Positions 23,501 through 36,404 of a stretch of 64,000 nt of DNA are shown piece after piece; the first letter of the stretch is position 1, and each line of letters opens with the position of its first letter. The notes beneath the pieces were generated by a model that was not told the origin of the DNA, made no database searches, and worked only from the letters and a program-made list of their open reading frames with translations. Source of the stretch: Daldinia sp. FL1419 (Eukaryota; Ascomycota; Sordariomycetes; Xylariales; Hypoxylaceae); contig MU623347.1 in the NCBI GenBank assembly GCA_025201765.1, positions 124,001-188,000 on the forward strand. The letters are read 5' to 3'. A program made the translations under genes and the position numbers.

Positions 23501-26500
23501 CTACTGGAGACCGCAATGCTGTCTGGGCTATGGCACCGCGTCGCATCTTGGCCGAAGAGGGCCAAAACGTTCAGCAAATGACGAGTATTTTCCACTTTCT
23601 AGTCCGGCATCCCGATCTATTCTACGAATCTAGAGATAAGTTTGCTCTTCTAATCATCACGTCGCTCCGAAAAGTGTCACCTTTTGTGTCCTCTTCGACC
23701 GAAAGTAAAAGGCTTGCCTTAAACATGATGTGGCTGATTTGGCAATGGGAGGAGAGGAGAGTAGATGGAAGACCTGGTGATTCTGAGAGGAGCTTGTCGG
23801 AGTCTCCCAATTCTAGGAAACGAAAATTAGACAGCGACAAGATGAGCTCCTCGCCACCAGCAGTCCGACAGGTCGCGCAAGTCGATAGAGCCGAGTTCCA
23901 AATCCCCGCCGCTTATCGCCATAAGATGGTTAAGTATTTGATCGAATTCATCGCGCAGCTAAATGAACGGTATCAATTGCCCTCGGCGAAACCTAGAGAT
24001 GCAGCCTTAACATCTGGGCCTGCACTGCCATCTCAGTCTACGGAATTATGCAAGAAGGCGATGGCTCTTTTGTATAATCTGCTGCAGCCTCGATACTGGG
24101 CCGATCTTGACGTTGATTTATTCCCGAATATCACTGAAGTTGTCCTAGCTAGCGAGAGAACGACCAAACTCCTCGCAGCAGACCCCTCGGATAAGGAGAA
24201 CTACGACGAAAAATTCATAACCAATATCATCAATACCCTCCAGGTTGTGCGGATTATCTTGAACTTTAAACCTGACGATTGGATATTACGAAATATGCCG
24301 TCGATTCAGAAGGTTATTGAGAAATGTCTCAAGTCAGAGAATCCGGAACTGCAGGACTGTCTTCATTTGGCGGATAAGAAATACGATGATGGTCGCGAAG
24401 TGAAGTCTACAATCCAGCGAATCCTTGATGCTGTACCAGAAGATGTACCTATGGAGGATGCCGATGCTGAAGGCGAGCCCGAAGCTCCTACTTCGGAAAT
24501 CATCACCTTCCTGTCTACCGTTGCCACGGAGTCTCTCGCAAGTACCAACTATATCTCAGGTGTCAACATTTTGTGGTCCCTAGGCAAGCGTAAACCTTCG
24601 GTCATTGACCAGCACATTGTGTCTTTAATGAAGGCGTTGCAGACGAAGCTTGCTAGGGAGCATGTTCAACATTATTCGACTGTGGCAACGCACCAGCAGG
24701 TGAATATGGGTGCCATGCGACCCCAAGATCCGAATGCCCAAACCGGAGAATTAACACCGTACGACCTCAATATTCAAACTGATCTAATGATCAAGGCAAT
24801 CCAAGTCACGGCAATGCGTATGGAGATACTCGGCGATCACCGGAGGCCGTTTTTGAGCGTTCTGGCAACTCTGGTTGAGAAGTCACAACATATTCCCCTT
24901 TGCGAGAAGATACTTGATATGGTTGAAGGTTGGGTCTTCCGATCCGAAGGAACATGGCCGACGCTCAAGGAAAAGACTGCGGTCCTTCACAAGATGTTGA
25001 CCTTTGAACACAGAAGTGACACAACAATGCTAGGGAAATTTTTGGAATTGGTAATTCGTATCTATGAGGACCCGAAAATCGCACGGACAGAGCTTACCGT
25101 ACGGATGGAGCACGCTTTCTTGATCGGTACCCGAGCGCAGGATGTCGAGATGCGCAACCGATTTCTGAACATATTTGACAAGAGTCTTTCGAAAACCGCA
25201 ACCGCCCGATTGTCATATGTCATAAGCTCTCAAAATTGGGATACCCTTGCTGATTCTTTCTGGTTAGCTCAAGCTACTCAGCTCCTACTAGGTGCCGTTG
25301 AGATGAATTCTAGTGTTCAGCTCCACCATGAAGACTTCCGAACGCTACCGGCGTCTCTTATTTTCGGTATCTATTCCCAAGATACCAGAGAGCCTACTAC
25401 GATGGTTGATGATAAATACGACACTTTCATGGCTAATCACCGACGATTCGTTACCGAGCTAGGCGACGTGAAAGTCCGGGATATTATAGAACCGCTAATA
25501 CAACTGCAACATATCGACAGTAACCTATCTCATAATCTCTGGGTCACTCTATTCCCCATGTTCTGGTCTGCTATTGCTAAGGACGAGAAGACAGAGCTAG
25601 AAAAGGCTCTGGTAGTGCTTCTCTCGAAAGATTTCCATTCTCGTCAAATCGACAAGAGACCTAATGTGGTGCAAACTTTACTAGCCGGCGCCGCTAAAGC
25701 TTGGCCAGAGTGCAAGATTCCACCACACATCCTGAAATTCGGAGCGAAGACCTATGATGCTTGGTACACAGCACTGGTCCAGCTTGAGAACGCCGCCATC
25801 AAACCAGATGTCGACTCGCCTAAAGTGCGGGAAAGCAACCTTGATGCGTTGGTTGAACTATATTCGAGCTTAAAGGAGGACGATCTGTTTTACGGTACTT
25901 GGCGTCGGCGATGTCAGTTCGTCGAAACTAACGCGGCCTTGTCGTACGAACAGAACGGCATGTGGGATAAAGCCCAAAAAATGTACGAGGCGGCTCAAAT
26001 CAAAGCAAGAACAGGTGTCATCCCGTTCTCCCAGGGAGAGTATATGCTTTGGGAAGACCATTGGGTACTCTGTGCGCAGAAGCTCCAGCAGTGGGATATA
26101 CTGCAAGACTTTGCAAAGCACGAAAATCTTCAGGATCTGCTACTCGAATGTGCTTGGAGAGGGATCGATATGTGGCAAACCCAAGAACAACGTGACAGCT
26201 TGGATATGGTCATCAAGGGCGTCATGGATGCACCAACAGCTCGACGAGCATTCTTCCAGAGTTTCATGTCGCTGCTAAAATTTCACAATAAACAGGAGAC
26301 TGGCCAGGATTTTTCCCGTGTATGTGACGAGGCGATACAATTATCAATCAGAAAATGGCATCAGCTTCCGAAGCGTTTGACTGCTGCCCATATCCCCTTG
26401 CTTCACAATTTCCAGCAGCTTGTCGAATTACATGATGCCAGCGTCATCTGCCAGAGTCTCGCAAACACGAACCAAACGAATTTGGATGTGAAATCCGGCG

Positions 26501-29349
26501 AGTTAAAACTCCTCCTCGGGTCTTGGAGGGACCGACTACCAAATATCTGGGACGACATAACCGACTGGCAGGACTTGGTTACCTGGAGACAGCACATCTT
26601 TGGGCTAATCAACAATACATACCTTCAGCTTCTACCCCAGCAAGGCCAAGGTGCGAATGGCGCTTCATTCGCATATCGCGGTTACCACGAGACGGCGTGG
26701 ATTATCAATCGCTTTGCCCATGTCGCCCGGAAACATAATCTGCCCGACGTGTGCATAGCCCAGCTTAGCCGGATCTATACTCTCCCTAACATTGAAATTC
26801 AAGAAGCATTTTTAAAGCTCAGAGAACAGGCGCGGTGCCACTATGAGAACCCTGCAGAACTCTCAAGTGGACTAGACGTCATCAATAACACGAACCTAAA
26901 TTACTTCAACAACCAGCAGAAAGCCGAATTTTTCACTTTGAAGGGAATGTTCCTAGAAAAGCTTAACCAAAAGGAAGAAGCGGATGGAGCCTATGGTACG
27001 GCGCTGTATTACGATATTAGCAAAGCTAAAGCTTGGGCTGAATGGGGTTACTTTAACGATCGCAAGTTCAAGGAGGATCCTACAGACTTAAATTCTGCCA
27101 GGCAGGCATTGACCTCGTACCTACAGGCTATTGGTAGTTACAAGAGCGGCAAGGCACGGAAGCTCATTGCACGTATTTTATGGCTCCTGAGTTTGGATGA
27201 CTCCAACGGTACTATCGCCGCCGGTTTTGAAGACTATAAGGGAGAAACTCCAGTATGGTACTGGATCACGTTCATACCGCAACTTTTAACCGGAATGGCC
27301 CATAAGGAAGCACCCAGAGTCCATGCGATCCTTCTGAAGATAGCCAAGGCTTATCCACAGTCTCTGTATTTCCAATTAAGGACAAATCGCGAAGACATGC
27401 TCGCTATAAAGAAGAACCAGGAAGCAAAGGAGAAGGCACGGCAGCGAGCCCAATCGGCAGCGTCTAGTGGAAAGCCGAGCAGTTCGCCGTCGCTTAGCAA
27501 GCAAGAAAACCCTCAGATGAAGGCAGAATCATCTTCCAGGCCCGCGACTTCGAACGGCGAAGGCAACCCTCAAGCGAAGCCAGAAACCTCTGATGCTAAT
27601 GGGGGATCTACCGCTACACAAGCAGGCAATGCTACCTCTGCACCTAACGCAGACCAGCAGTCGACTGGAAAGGATGGTGCGTCCTCAACCCCGGCGCAGA
27701 AACGACCGCCCTGGGAACTTACAGAAGAGATAATGTCCGTTTTGAAAACGGCGTTCCCCCTTCTTGCCCTCTCTATGGAAACTATGGTGGATCAAATACA
27801 GAAGTATTTCAAATGCCCTCCTGATGAGGATGCGTATCGTTTAATAATCGCGCTATTGAACGATGGTCTTGCGTACGTGAGCAGAATGCCTGCTTCCTAC
27901 GCCAAAGATGTGAAACTACCAACGGGAACCGAGACAAACATCACCCGTTTTGCCGAAACAATCCTCCCGTCGCACATCAAAAAGTCCTTTGAAGCAGACT
28001 TTGTCCAAGTAAAGCCAACAATGTTTGAATATATTCACAAGCTCCGTAAGTGGCGGGATAAATTTGAAGAGAAGCTCGATCGTAGGAACCCACGGGCATA
28101 TTTGGAGACGTACTCACGCCACTTAAGCGAGTTCCGCTACCTGAAATTTGATGATGTTGAAGTGCCCGGGCAATATTTACAGCATAAAGACAAGAACCAA
28201 GATTTTATTCGTATTGACCGTTTCCTTCCTAATGTGGAGCTTGTTAGAGGCATCGGCGGTTCTCATAGGCGTCTAAAGATCCGTGGCCACGACGGCAGCG
28301 TTCACTCGTTCGCGGTCCAACATCCCGCGGCTAGGCACTGCCGACGAGAGGAGAGAATCCTGCAGTTGTTCCGACACCTGAATCAGACACTTGCCAAGAA
28401 GAAGGAGAGTCGGCGTAGGGACTTACAATTTACAGTCCCCTTGGTGGTGCCTCTTGCTCCTCATATCAGGATCGTGCAAGATGACCCATCCTATATTACG
28501 CTCCAAGGTATTTACGAGGATCATTGTCGACGTAACAATATGCCCAAGGATGAGCCCGTCATGTTTACCATGGAAAGGTTAAGAGGTTTGATCGAGCCTA
28601 AGGGATCTGTAAGTTCTTCGCGTCGGATACAGGGACCTAGCATCGCTAATGATTCAATTCAGAAGCCTCCCGAGCAAACGGCTACAGCAAGGCTCGAAGT
28701 GTTTACGGCCATTCAAGAGAAATGGGTTCCTCGTACTGCAGTTCTCGAATATTTCCAGAGCATCTTCCCCGAATTCTCCGAATTCTGGCTCTTCCGACGT
28801 CGATTCTCGTATCAATTATCGGCGCTCACCTTCATGACATATATCCTTTACAGTACCAACAGATATCCTCACAAGATGCACATTGCTCGTGGCTCTGGAA
28901 AGATTTGGGGCTCAGAGGTCATGTCGTTCATGGCACCCGGAAAGCCCTTCTTCCACAATCCGGAACCCGTACCTTTCCGTCTCACACCCAACCTGCAGAC
29001 CCTAATGGGTCCTCTAGCCACCGAGGGTATTTTCAGCTGCTCGATTATGGCCATCGCTCGCTGTCTAACGGAACCCGAGTTCGAGCTTGAGCACGCACTC
29101 ACGCTCTTCGTTCGAGACGAGGTGATATTCTGGTTCACAAGCACCCACCGGACCATCCACCTAAACGAGAATCAATTGCGCGAAACAGTCCAAACCAATT
29201 GCGATATGATTGTCAAGCGCGCAGTAAGCCTCGCTCAGAGTCCAGTGGGCAACCTACCGGCAAACCAGACGGTTATTGACCTTATCGCCCGGGCCGTCAA
29301 CCCCATGAACCTCGCGCAGTGCGATGCTCTTTGGATGCCTTACCTTTAG
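17558..29349 (+). CDS. tra1: TRA1, PIKK-family pseudokinase scaffold of SAGA and NuA4
   Basis: Exons 17558-17612, 17701-17858 and 17911-29349 give 3883 aa. Tra1/TRRAP is the activator-binding subunit shared by the SAGA and NuA4 acetyltransferase complexes. The start MSGTGLEDIVKRLTTQE, continuing EPKLKLEAATTLRDSLDHYT, matches fungal Tra1 N-termini, so the first two small exons are needed. A start inside the second intron (17866) is rejected. About 2,500 residues of HEAT-type helices lead to the FAT region. A Ser/Ala/Gln-rich disordered insert follows (nt about 27400-27715, residues about 3235-3340), then a PI3-kinase-like domain (from about residue 3475) and a C-terminal FATC tail ending LWMPYL. 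Catalytic DRH and DFG elements are absent; the region reads NRYPHKMHIARGSGK then NPEPVPFRLTPNLQ, as in known Tra1 pseudokinases. Confidence 0.97.
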
Positions 29350-30074
29350 TCTACTTGGCTGTTTGTGGTTTGTTTTTTTGTTTTTGTTTTTGTTTTTTTG
29401 TCCCGAAAAAGGGACACTTGTTGTACTAGTTTTCTATCTTATATTTTGCGGTAAGGGTGGCTCGACGGAACGGCGAGGCTATTTTGCAGCAAGGCGTTAA
29501 GGGACCGGATCCGATATGTGATTACGGAGTGGATTGAGGGTCACGATACATACCCTGTGCCAAGTTGGACGGTCGATAGTACCGAAGGGTTCAGAGGCAA
29601 AGTGAATTGCACCCGGTATTGCACGCCTAGTACGAATATGAAATATAATGCGTTAATTCTTATGTTTGCCTGCCGTGATCATCCTCGTCTTGTGGTATAC
29701 ATGCTAAACGAATGCTCTACTTGGAATTTAGTTCGGACTTGTCGTTCTCCCAATATCAACTCCTTAGGTGCTATCGCTACTCGCATTGAAAAATTTATAG
29801 AATACGACCCATACTTGGATCAAGAATAACTGATGTAGGATGGTAACAGGCTCATCCTTTTCAACGTTATATTCAAAATCAGCTCAGATGTGCCCGCTCG
29901 TATATTCCATTCATCGTATACGTAATATTTTGTGACACGGGATTAGGAGTTTTTCTATTCGAGGTAATAGCAAGCATGGATTTTATATTTCTAGATTAGA
30001 TTTTATATTTCTAGATTAGATTTTATATTTCTAGATTTTATATTTCTAGAGGTAATATATCATAAATCACAATT
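29350..30074. other. TRA1-HET intergenic region (convergent 3' ends)
   Basis: It begins with a (GTTTTT)-like T-rich tract at about 29369-29400 and a 6-bp stem inverted repeat TGTCCC-gaaaaa-GGGACA at 29399-29416. It ends with a 20-bp tandem repeat at 29979-30050. An open frame at 29518-29829 has no ATG and is not supported. Confidence 0.6.
29979..30050. repeat. 20-bp AT-rich tandem repeat
   Basis: Two full copies of GATTTTATATTTCTAGATTA are followed by two truncated copies ending in TTTCTAGA. The array lies 25 bp beyond the HET stop codon and so probably in its 3' UTR. Confidence 0.85.
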
Positions 30075-32541
30075 TTATCTTATTTCAAATAGCATCGACG
30101 TATGGCGTCGTGATAACGCTTCCCCATTCATCATGCCGTCGACGTAACACTCGCCGATGATCTGGTAGTAAGTATAAGGGTCGCTCTTCAGAGGCGCCCT
30201 TGCGTTTGCATTCGAGGATTCGCTTTGGTCCTCACCACCCGCTTGCGCTCGAGAAGTCCTTCTGTGAGGTGATGCCGCTCTACGTTTTGCTTCGTTGCTT
30301 CTTGGTATCTCGTCTATAGGTGCGTCTTTGCGCTTGCGGCTTTGGCCGTCGGTAGCGTCTGAAGGGGCGGTTCTTCGGAACGCCAGCATACGCCATAGTC
30401 GGCTATATTTCCGGGCTGCTTCGGCTTCTCGCTTCTTCCGTAGCTCTTCTAGCTTTTGCTGTCTCTGTCTTTCCTCCTCGTCGACTTCCCGGCTTGATTT
30501 CTTGAACTCCCGCAGTATCACAGGCACGCTACACCCGTACAGGATGCAAATCAAATCGCCTGTGTGGGTGTATTGTGGTGCTAATCCGAGATACCCCTTT
30601 TCGGTTCGCATCATGGACCTATTCCATATCACGGATTGGACTCTGCGGAACACTTCGCCCACGATGCTTCCATTCCCCCAGTTGACGATGTCTTTGGTAT
30701 TGAGTGCGTCTCCTTGGACTCCTTGTTCGAGCGCATGGCGTACCAAGCGGTGATAGTATCGAGGTGCGTTCTCGCCCGTTGGGCTTCGGTCTGCCACGAG
30801 CGTTCGCCAGAACTCGTCAGCCAGGTCGCCGCCATTGGCACCGTTCCGCCTTGCCATCTTGATCCAGCTGCTTGGGATACTTCCTTGTTGGGACGATTCC
30901 TTAACCATTCTCACCGTATCCAGAACGAAACCCTCGACGAACAAGCTGTGATAGTGTAATTCGTTCAATTCGTCACTATCGTTAAACATGGTGACGCCGT
31001 CTTCGATTCGGAAATTATCCGTGAGTATTCGGGATCCCGCCGCGCTGTACACGCGCTTTCGTGGGAGTCCGACTAGGCTGTCCGCGTTCTTGCGTGTCAT
31101 TCCTTGGCCTGTGCCCACCATCCCGAACGCGGCCCGAGAAAGAGTTGATACCCACGATGGTAGCGTATCTTCTCCTTCTCCCTGCGGACGGTCCGTATTC
31201 GTCTTGAGGCGCCAGTGGGCATTTTCCTCTTCGTCAGGTTCGATCGATGCCTCCGGGACTGGGGCCCATGGCCGGCAGATGATGTCGAGCGCGTACGTCT
31301 TGTCCGACTTCTCGATGACCCATTTGACAAATTGGACATAAACGTCCGACAGCGGGAGTCTGTAATCTACATGGTACGGTTGAGCCACTGCATTCTTGGC
31401 CAATTGCTCGACGAGTCTCTCTTGCATGTACCCAGCCAACGTCTGAACCGTCCTGTCCTCCAGCCTCGGTGTCACAGGGACCGTATCTCTCGCGATGGCA
31501 AGAAGGGCGTAAATGGTATCACGAGGTTCTGTCGAATCGAACGTGGTAAGTTTGGACACGAGATACTCGAGGTTGAACTTGGCCTCTCGGTCGGTCCCCG
31601 AGAGCGTTCGGAAAAGATTATTCGTCTCTTCGACTAGTTTCGTAGCGCTCAGCTGAGACACGTCGCCAAAGAAATCAGGCCTGTGTCCAAGGTCCCTATC
31701 ATTCCTCATGACTTCGGAAACGCTGTGCGTGCCCGCTTCTACCTCGTTGAAAAGGGAGACAGCGTCAGCAAAATCCTTCCATCCAATCTTCTCCTTTCCA
31801 CAAAGGATAACAGCCCCCTTGGCAACGGCAATCTCTTGTACAATCCACCGACGAGAAAACCATCGTCTCCTCATCAACGCCGACAGAGCCTGCCATTCTT
31901 TAGCCGTCTGGTTGTCCCTGGTTAGGCGATCGAATCTCCCCAGGTCCAGGACCCGGTTTCGAATGAAGTCTATGGCTAACTTGCTGTTGTCTTTCTCGTC
32001 GCCGAGCCACACGTAGACGCAATCTGCCCCTCCGTATATGCTGGCCATCATCGGCACCTGGAGGTTCTTCTCGTCCATGTTTTTCTGATCTATGCAGATA
32101 TAATCGATCCAAACCCTCAGTTGCCCGTTGCGACGAAGCGCTCGTATGGCAGATTCTAGGTTTTGGGGGACTGGGAACGTGTACGACCGACTCGACTAAT
32201 CCGACTTGGTTAGTTCTAAGAAGGGTTCGTGATGGATGACGACAAGGCAGTATTCCCTTGACTGGTACATCAACTAAATAAATAGAAGGCAGACCCGATT
32301 AAGTACTAACCTGAAGGATTCGGATTTCTGCTTCACGTTCCTGGCCTGGCCTGCCCCAGCACCAAGACAAGGTACTATACGGTAGGCCTTCCTGGTGCTT
32401 CACCAGCCTGCACTCGACTGGGTCACGACCGTTGTTAGCTATTTCCAAGACGCGAAGCTCTGTTGCCGGGTCGTCCAGTGGACAGAGGTCTTTATACGAG
32501 TAGTCGACGTGTTCCATTACCAAAGATATACGACGCTGCAT
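30075..32541 (-). CDS. HET-domain heterokaryon-incompatibility-type protein
   Basis: Exons 32311-32541 and 30075-32195 give 783 aa. The HET domain (Pfam HET) occupies roughly residues 50-200: PYSTLSWCWG (about 54-63), LRVWIDYICIDQ (about 103-114) and MRRRWFSRRWIVQE (about 186-198) correspond to the three conserved HET blocks. HET proteins mediate programmed cell death on non-self fusion; which specificity this one has cannot be read. The middle part is the usual poorly conserved region. Near residues 610-650 there is a charged, Lys/Glu/Arg-rich probable coiled coil (QRQQKLEELRKKREAEAARK) and a basic stretch, before the common HET C-terminus YYQIIGECYVDGMMNGEAL. No NACHT, ankyrin or WD repeats are fused. 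The neighbouring MFS gene is divergent, with 1.5 kb between. Confidence 0.9.
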
Positions 32542-32705
32542 CGTGGTTAAGACTTAAACTGGGTCATTGAGTAAGTGACAAGGGAAACAGAGCTTGGAAG
32601 AGGGCACCGCGGCGGGTATATGGAAGGCTAAGTGATGTATATTTAAGTGGCACGAGAAAGCGAAGGAGTAAGCGGCTGATCGACATCTCGACGGGCGACC
32701 AATAA

Positions 32706-32706
32706 C

Positions 32707-32742
<36 letters not shown>

Positions 32743-32757
32743 GCAGCAGCAACAACA
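32706..32757. repeat. (AAC)n microsatellite with AGC interruption
   Basis: Trinucleotide repeats upstream of the HET gene; three CAG/AGC units sit inside the AAC run. Confidence 0.9.
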
Positions 32758-33148
32758 AAAAACTTGGTCTTACCCCATGGAACTAGGATCAAGATGTTTC
32801 GATGCATTATAGGATATCTATCTGATCAACAACTGGAAAATATACCCATCCGAAACTTCGTCTTGCTTGCTCTTGTACTGAAGGCGATAGTACAGGTACA
32901 AACACGCGCCCTTCTTTAGGCGAATACGAGTTACGATGGTGGCTTTTGCCACGAACCCAAGCAATCGGAGCCTTCTCGCGCTGTCGTCCACGGGAGATAT
33001 ATTTCGCACATCCCGGACGCCTACTCGCCTACGGCCCAAATTAAACATTTGACCATACGATCATGCACTCTACGGTAACCGAGACAGAGCCATCTAACCT
33101 AGGTAGATACCTATTTACTATAGTATACGCGGGTGCTGGATGATGTGT

Positions 33149-33179
33149 GTAGGTAGGTAGGTAGGTAGGTAGGTAGGTA
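33149..33179. repeat. (GTAG)n microsatellite
   Basis: Seven or more consecutive GTAG units. The unit overlaps the TAGGTA motif that recurs through intergenic DNA in this window. Confidence 0.9.
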
Positions 33180-33973
33180 TATATTCGACCTGAGCAAGTC
33201 CTTCGTGATCGACATGTCGGATCTGTCTTGGTACCAGGATGAGAAACGCAGCCTGCAGCTACTTTCTGCGTAAGATGTGCAATGCCCATGTACCTCAAGC
33301 AGGCTATCATCCGTTAAGTCCGAAGTCGAATGCAGCTCTTTCAGCTTGGATTATTATCTCTACCCCAAACTAGCATTTGCTGCATAACAAATGCGTCGTA
33401 ACTTTGGGTAAGCCGGGTAGATAATCGGCACCGTGGGAGCCGCGGTATAAGCGCCGTGAGAAGCTGAGTCCGATAGTTTCGCAGCCTGAAGAAACGCCAC
33501 GGAGCGTTAGTTAGCAGTTGACGTGAATTATGTTTATACGCTCGTATTCAGAGTGATGATGTCTTCACTACATCCTATAACTACCTACTCAGTGTAGCCT
33601 TTTCTAAGAGAATAGTAAATAACAACCGCCAAGTTATATACTACTACAACAACCAGCATTCGACAACTATATACTCATATCGGCGGTGATGTGGATGACT
33701 AACAACAGGAAACACTTCCAGATAGATACCCATGTACGTAGCATCGTCGTGCTATATTACCTCTCCGCGTAACAATGTTTTGCTAGGGTTTCATCGAAGC
33801 TCGAACGGGGAGACGGAGCGGTATCGCTCTATGCATACCTAGGTATAGCACCAATAACTATGAGATACCCAATTCGGCCATCTAGTCTAACTTGAACGGT
33901 GGAACTCGCTACGATACGATTCCTACCATCTTCATTTTCTCTTCCTCGTAACTCTGCAAATGTGAGGAGACGT

Positions 33974-34024
33974 ATAATATATATATATATACCTATATAT
34001 ACATACATATATACATATATACAT
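33974..34024. repeat. TA-rich alternating tract in the MFS 5' region
   Basis: Alternating TA and CATA units end 6 bp before the start codon of the MFS transporter, so they probably lie in its core promoter or 5' UTR. Confidence 0.8.
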
Positions 34025-34030
34025 TTCATA

Positions 34031-35873
34031 ATGGAACCTAGCGCGCGAGACCCCTCTCCCACCGAGGAAGAAAAGCTCGGGAATAAATACGCCGGTGGTT
34101 CTGTCGTGGACGAGAAACCCGTTATCTCCGACGAGATCGGCGAAGGTGAGAGAGTCGCGAAAGGCGGGATGGATCCCCAGGAGAAGGCTCTCGTGCGAAA
34201 GCTCGACTTTTATATCATGGTAAGAAAGTATATGCGCGGTCTCACAAGCGACCTGGAGAAACTCACGATGGAGATAGCCGACTATATGTGTCATGTACTT
34301 CATGAATTATATCGACCGCAATGCCATCGCGCAAGCCCGTCTGAACCACTTTGAGGCCGACCTCGGCATGTCAGGAAATGAGTTTAACACGGCAGTCAGC
34401 ATGTAAGTGTCCTCTGAATTTCGAACGACTACGAGATCGGCAACTCACATTGTTGTTTCAGTCTCTTCGTCGGATACGTGCTCATGCAAGTCCCAAGCAA
34501 CATGTTAATCACTCGGATCAAACCAGGGATTTACATGTCCGGATGGATGTTCCTATGGGCAGTGGTGTCCACCTGCACGGCTGCTGTGAAGAGTTACGGC
34601 GGGCTCGTCGCCTGTAGATTCTTCCTCGGGATTGCGGAGGCTCCAGTAAGGGGTTTCACTACCCTCGATTCTTATGATATACGACTAACACGAGTAGTTC
34701 TACCCTGGTGCTACGTATATCCTGGCAATCTACTATACGCACAGCGGTAAGCATAGTTCTTTACAACGGCTAATCCGTGAGCTCAGGCTAACCCTTTCTC
34801 TCCTATAGAGATGGCCGCCCGTGTCGGTCTCATGTACTGTGGTCAACTCCTCGCCACCGGCCTCACCGGCTTGATCTCGGCCGGTGTATTTGCGGGGATG
34901 GACGGGTTGCGAGGCATTTCCGGCTGGCAATGGCTCTTTATCATCGAAGGGTCATTCACCGCCATCGTTGCGATTATGGGATTTTGGTTGCTTCCAAATA
35001 CCCCGGATGATACATTTTGGTTGAACGACGAGGAACGCAAGCTGATACGGGCACGTATAGAACGTGATAGAGTCAGTGACGCCACGAGCAACTCGAGCAC
35101 CTGGGTAGGTCTGAAGCAAGCCTTCAAGGATAAGAGAACTTGGCTCTTTTGCTTCATGCAGATGTTCCATCTGTCGGCCTGCTCTTTCAACGCCTTCTTC
35201 CCGACGTAAGTTGTTTAGCCCCCTTTTTGTCAGCCCTAATAACTAATACTATCACGACAATAGTGTCGCAAAAACACTCGGCTACGATAATACTGTGACT
35301 CTTCTATTGACCTGCCCACCTTTCGTCCTCGCGGGCATCGGTAGCGTGGTGGTGGGCTGGAGCTCTGGCAGGCTAAATGAGAGGACGTGGCATATTACCG
35401 TGACGCTATCCGTTGCTATCGTCGGCTTCATTATAGCTTCTAGCACGCTCAACACGGCGGCACGCTACGTTGCCTGCTTTATCTTTCCCGTAGGCGCCTT
35501 TTCCGCCAACTCGGTTGTCGTCGGCTGGGCGTCAGCAACTTTGAGCCAGACGGAAGAAAAGAGAGCTGTGAGTGCTTACACAACTACTATTATACCTAGG
35601 CAGATGCCTATAATTACTAGACAGGCGCATACTAACACGAAGTTATAGGTCGTCCTCGCAATAACTAACGTCTTCGGCCATATCGGGTATATCTACGGCG
35701 CATACCTATGGCCCGACAGCGACGAACCGCGGTACGGCATTGGGTTTGGCGCTTCCGCGGGCTTCGCTCTTCTTTCGATTTGCTGCGCCTGGGTTGTCCG
35801 GACGCTGCTCATCCAAGAAAATAGGAAGATCCTGGCCTCAAATCCGGGGCGTGTCAATTTGTATAGCTATTAA
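34031..35873 (+). CDS. MFS transporter of the anion:cation symporter (allantoate permease-like) family
   Basis: Seven exons: 34031-34219, 34278-34402, 34462-34645, 34698-34746, 34809-35205, 35264-35567 and 35649-35873 give 490 aa. A hydrophilic N-terminus of about 60 residues precedes LDFYIMPTICVMYFMNYIDR, followed by NAIAQARLNHFEADLGM. This is the diagnostic TM1 and first loop of the Dal5/Tna1-type permeases. Further family marks are QVPSNMLITRIKP, ACRFFLGIAEAPFYPGATYI and the central-loop start LPNTPDDTFWLNDEE. Substrates in this family include allantoate, nicotinate, pantothenate and biotin precursors; none can be assigned here. Twelve membrane segments are expected in the plasma membrane. 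All seven exon phases fit. Introns are 51-81 bp. No enzyme gene beside it indicates a substrate. Confidence 0.9.
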
Positions 35874-36404
35874 TCAGACGGGCATGTTATATAATTCGAG
35901 TTCCAATCGAAAACGTCATACCTAGTTAACCCGTGAATACACAGGTTGACAATATCATCCTAATTAACCCGAAAGTCGCCAGAATATGAAGCTATTCGAG
36001 CCTGCTTGAATTATTTTGCATGTTAATGGATGAATAGGTAGGCACCTAATTATGAAAAAGGGGAGGGAGTCTTATTATAATTATTAGTAATTAATACAAC
36101 CTTAGACGCCTTATTATTAGTATGTACTACCTAACCTTCCAAGACCTCGGTGCCGTCTCGGTATGACGCAGCTCCGAAGGAAGCCGATAAGACCTCCGAT
36201 ATCGACCTTACCTTACCCCCAGCTATCGATAACTTCCGCGTAGCTCTTAACCTAACCTAGTCACTTACAACCTACTAAATTTCTCCCAAGGCCGAGAACA
36301 ACCCGATCGCAAACACGCGCTGGGCTCAATTGACGTAGCGAAGCTGGATACGATACAATACACTGCTACACTCGTCACGCTAGCAGACAACCCAACATTT
36401 GAAA
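35874..36404. other. intergenic gap, no gene seen
   Basis: About 530 bp between the MFS stop and the ABHD11-like start, AT-rich around 36040-36130. No structured element was recognised. Confidence 0.6.

Larger units (their letters stand above)
32542..34030. other. divergent region between HET gene and MFS gene
   Basis: It contains three simple repeats: AAC trinucleotides (32706-32757), GTAG tetranucleotides (33149-33179) and a TA/CATA tract (33974-34024) just before the MFS start. It also holds several CCTAGGTA-type motifs. No gene is seen. Confidence 0.6.

Noticed and set aside
29399..29416. Stem-loop TGTCCC-gaaaaa-GGGACA as a transcription terminator
   Set aside because: Bacterial-type hairpin termination does not apply to a nuclear RNA polymerase II gene; noted only as an inverted repeat.
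29518..29829. 103-codon ORF after TRA1
   Set aside because: It has no ATG at its start (GTG only), no family resemblance, and lies in a 3' intergenic region.
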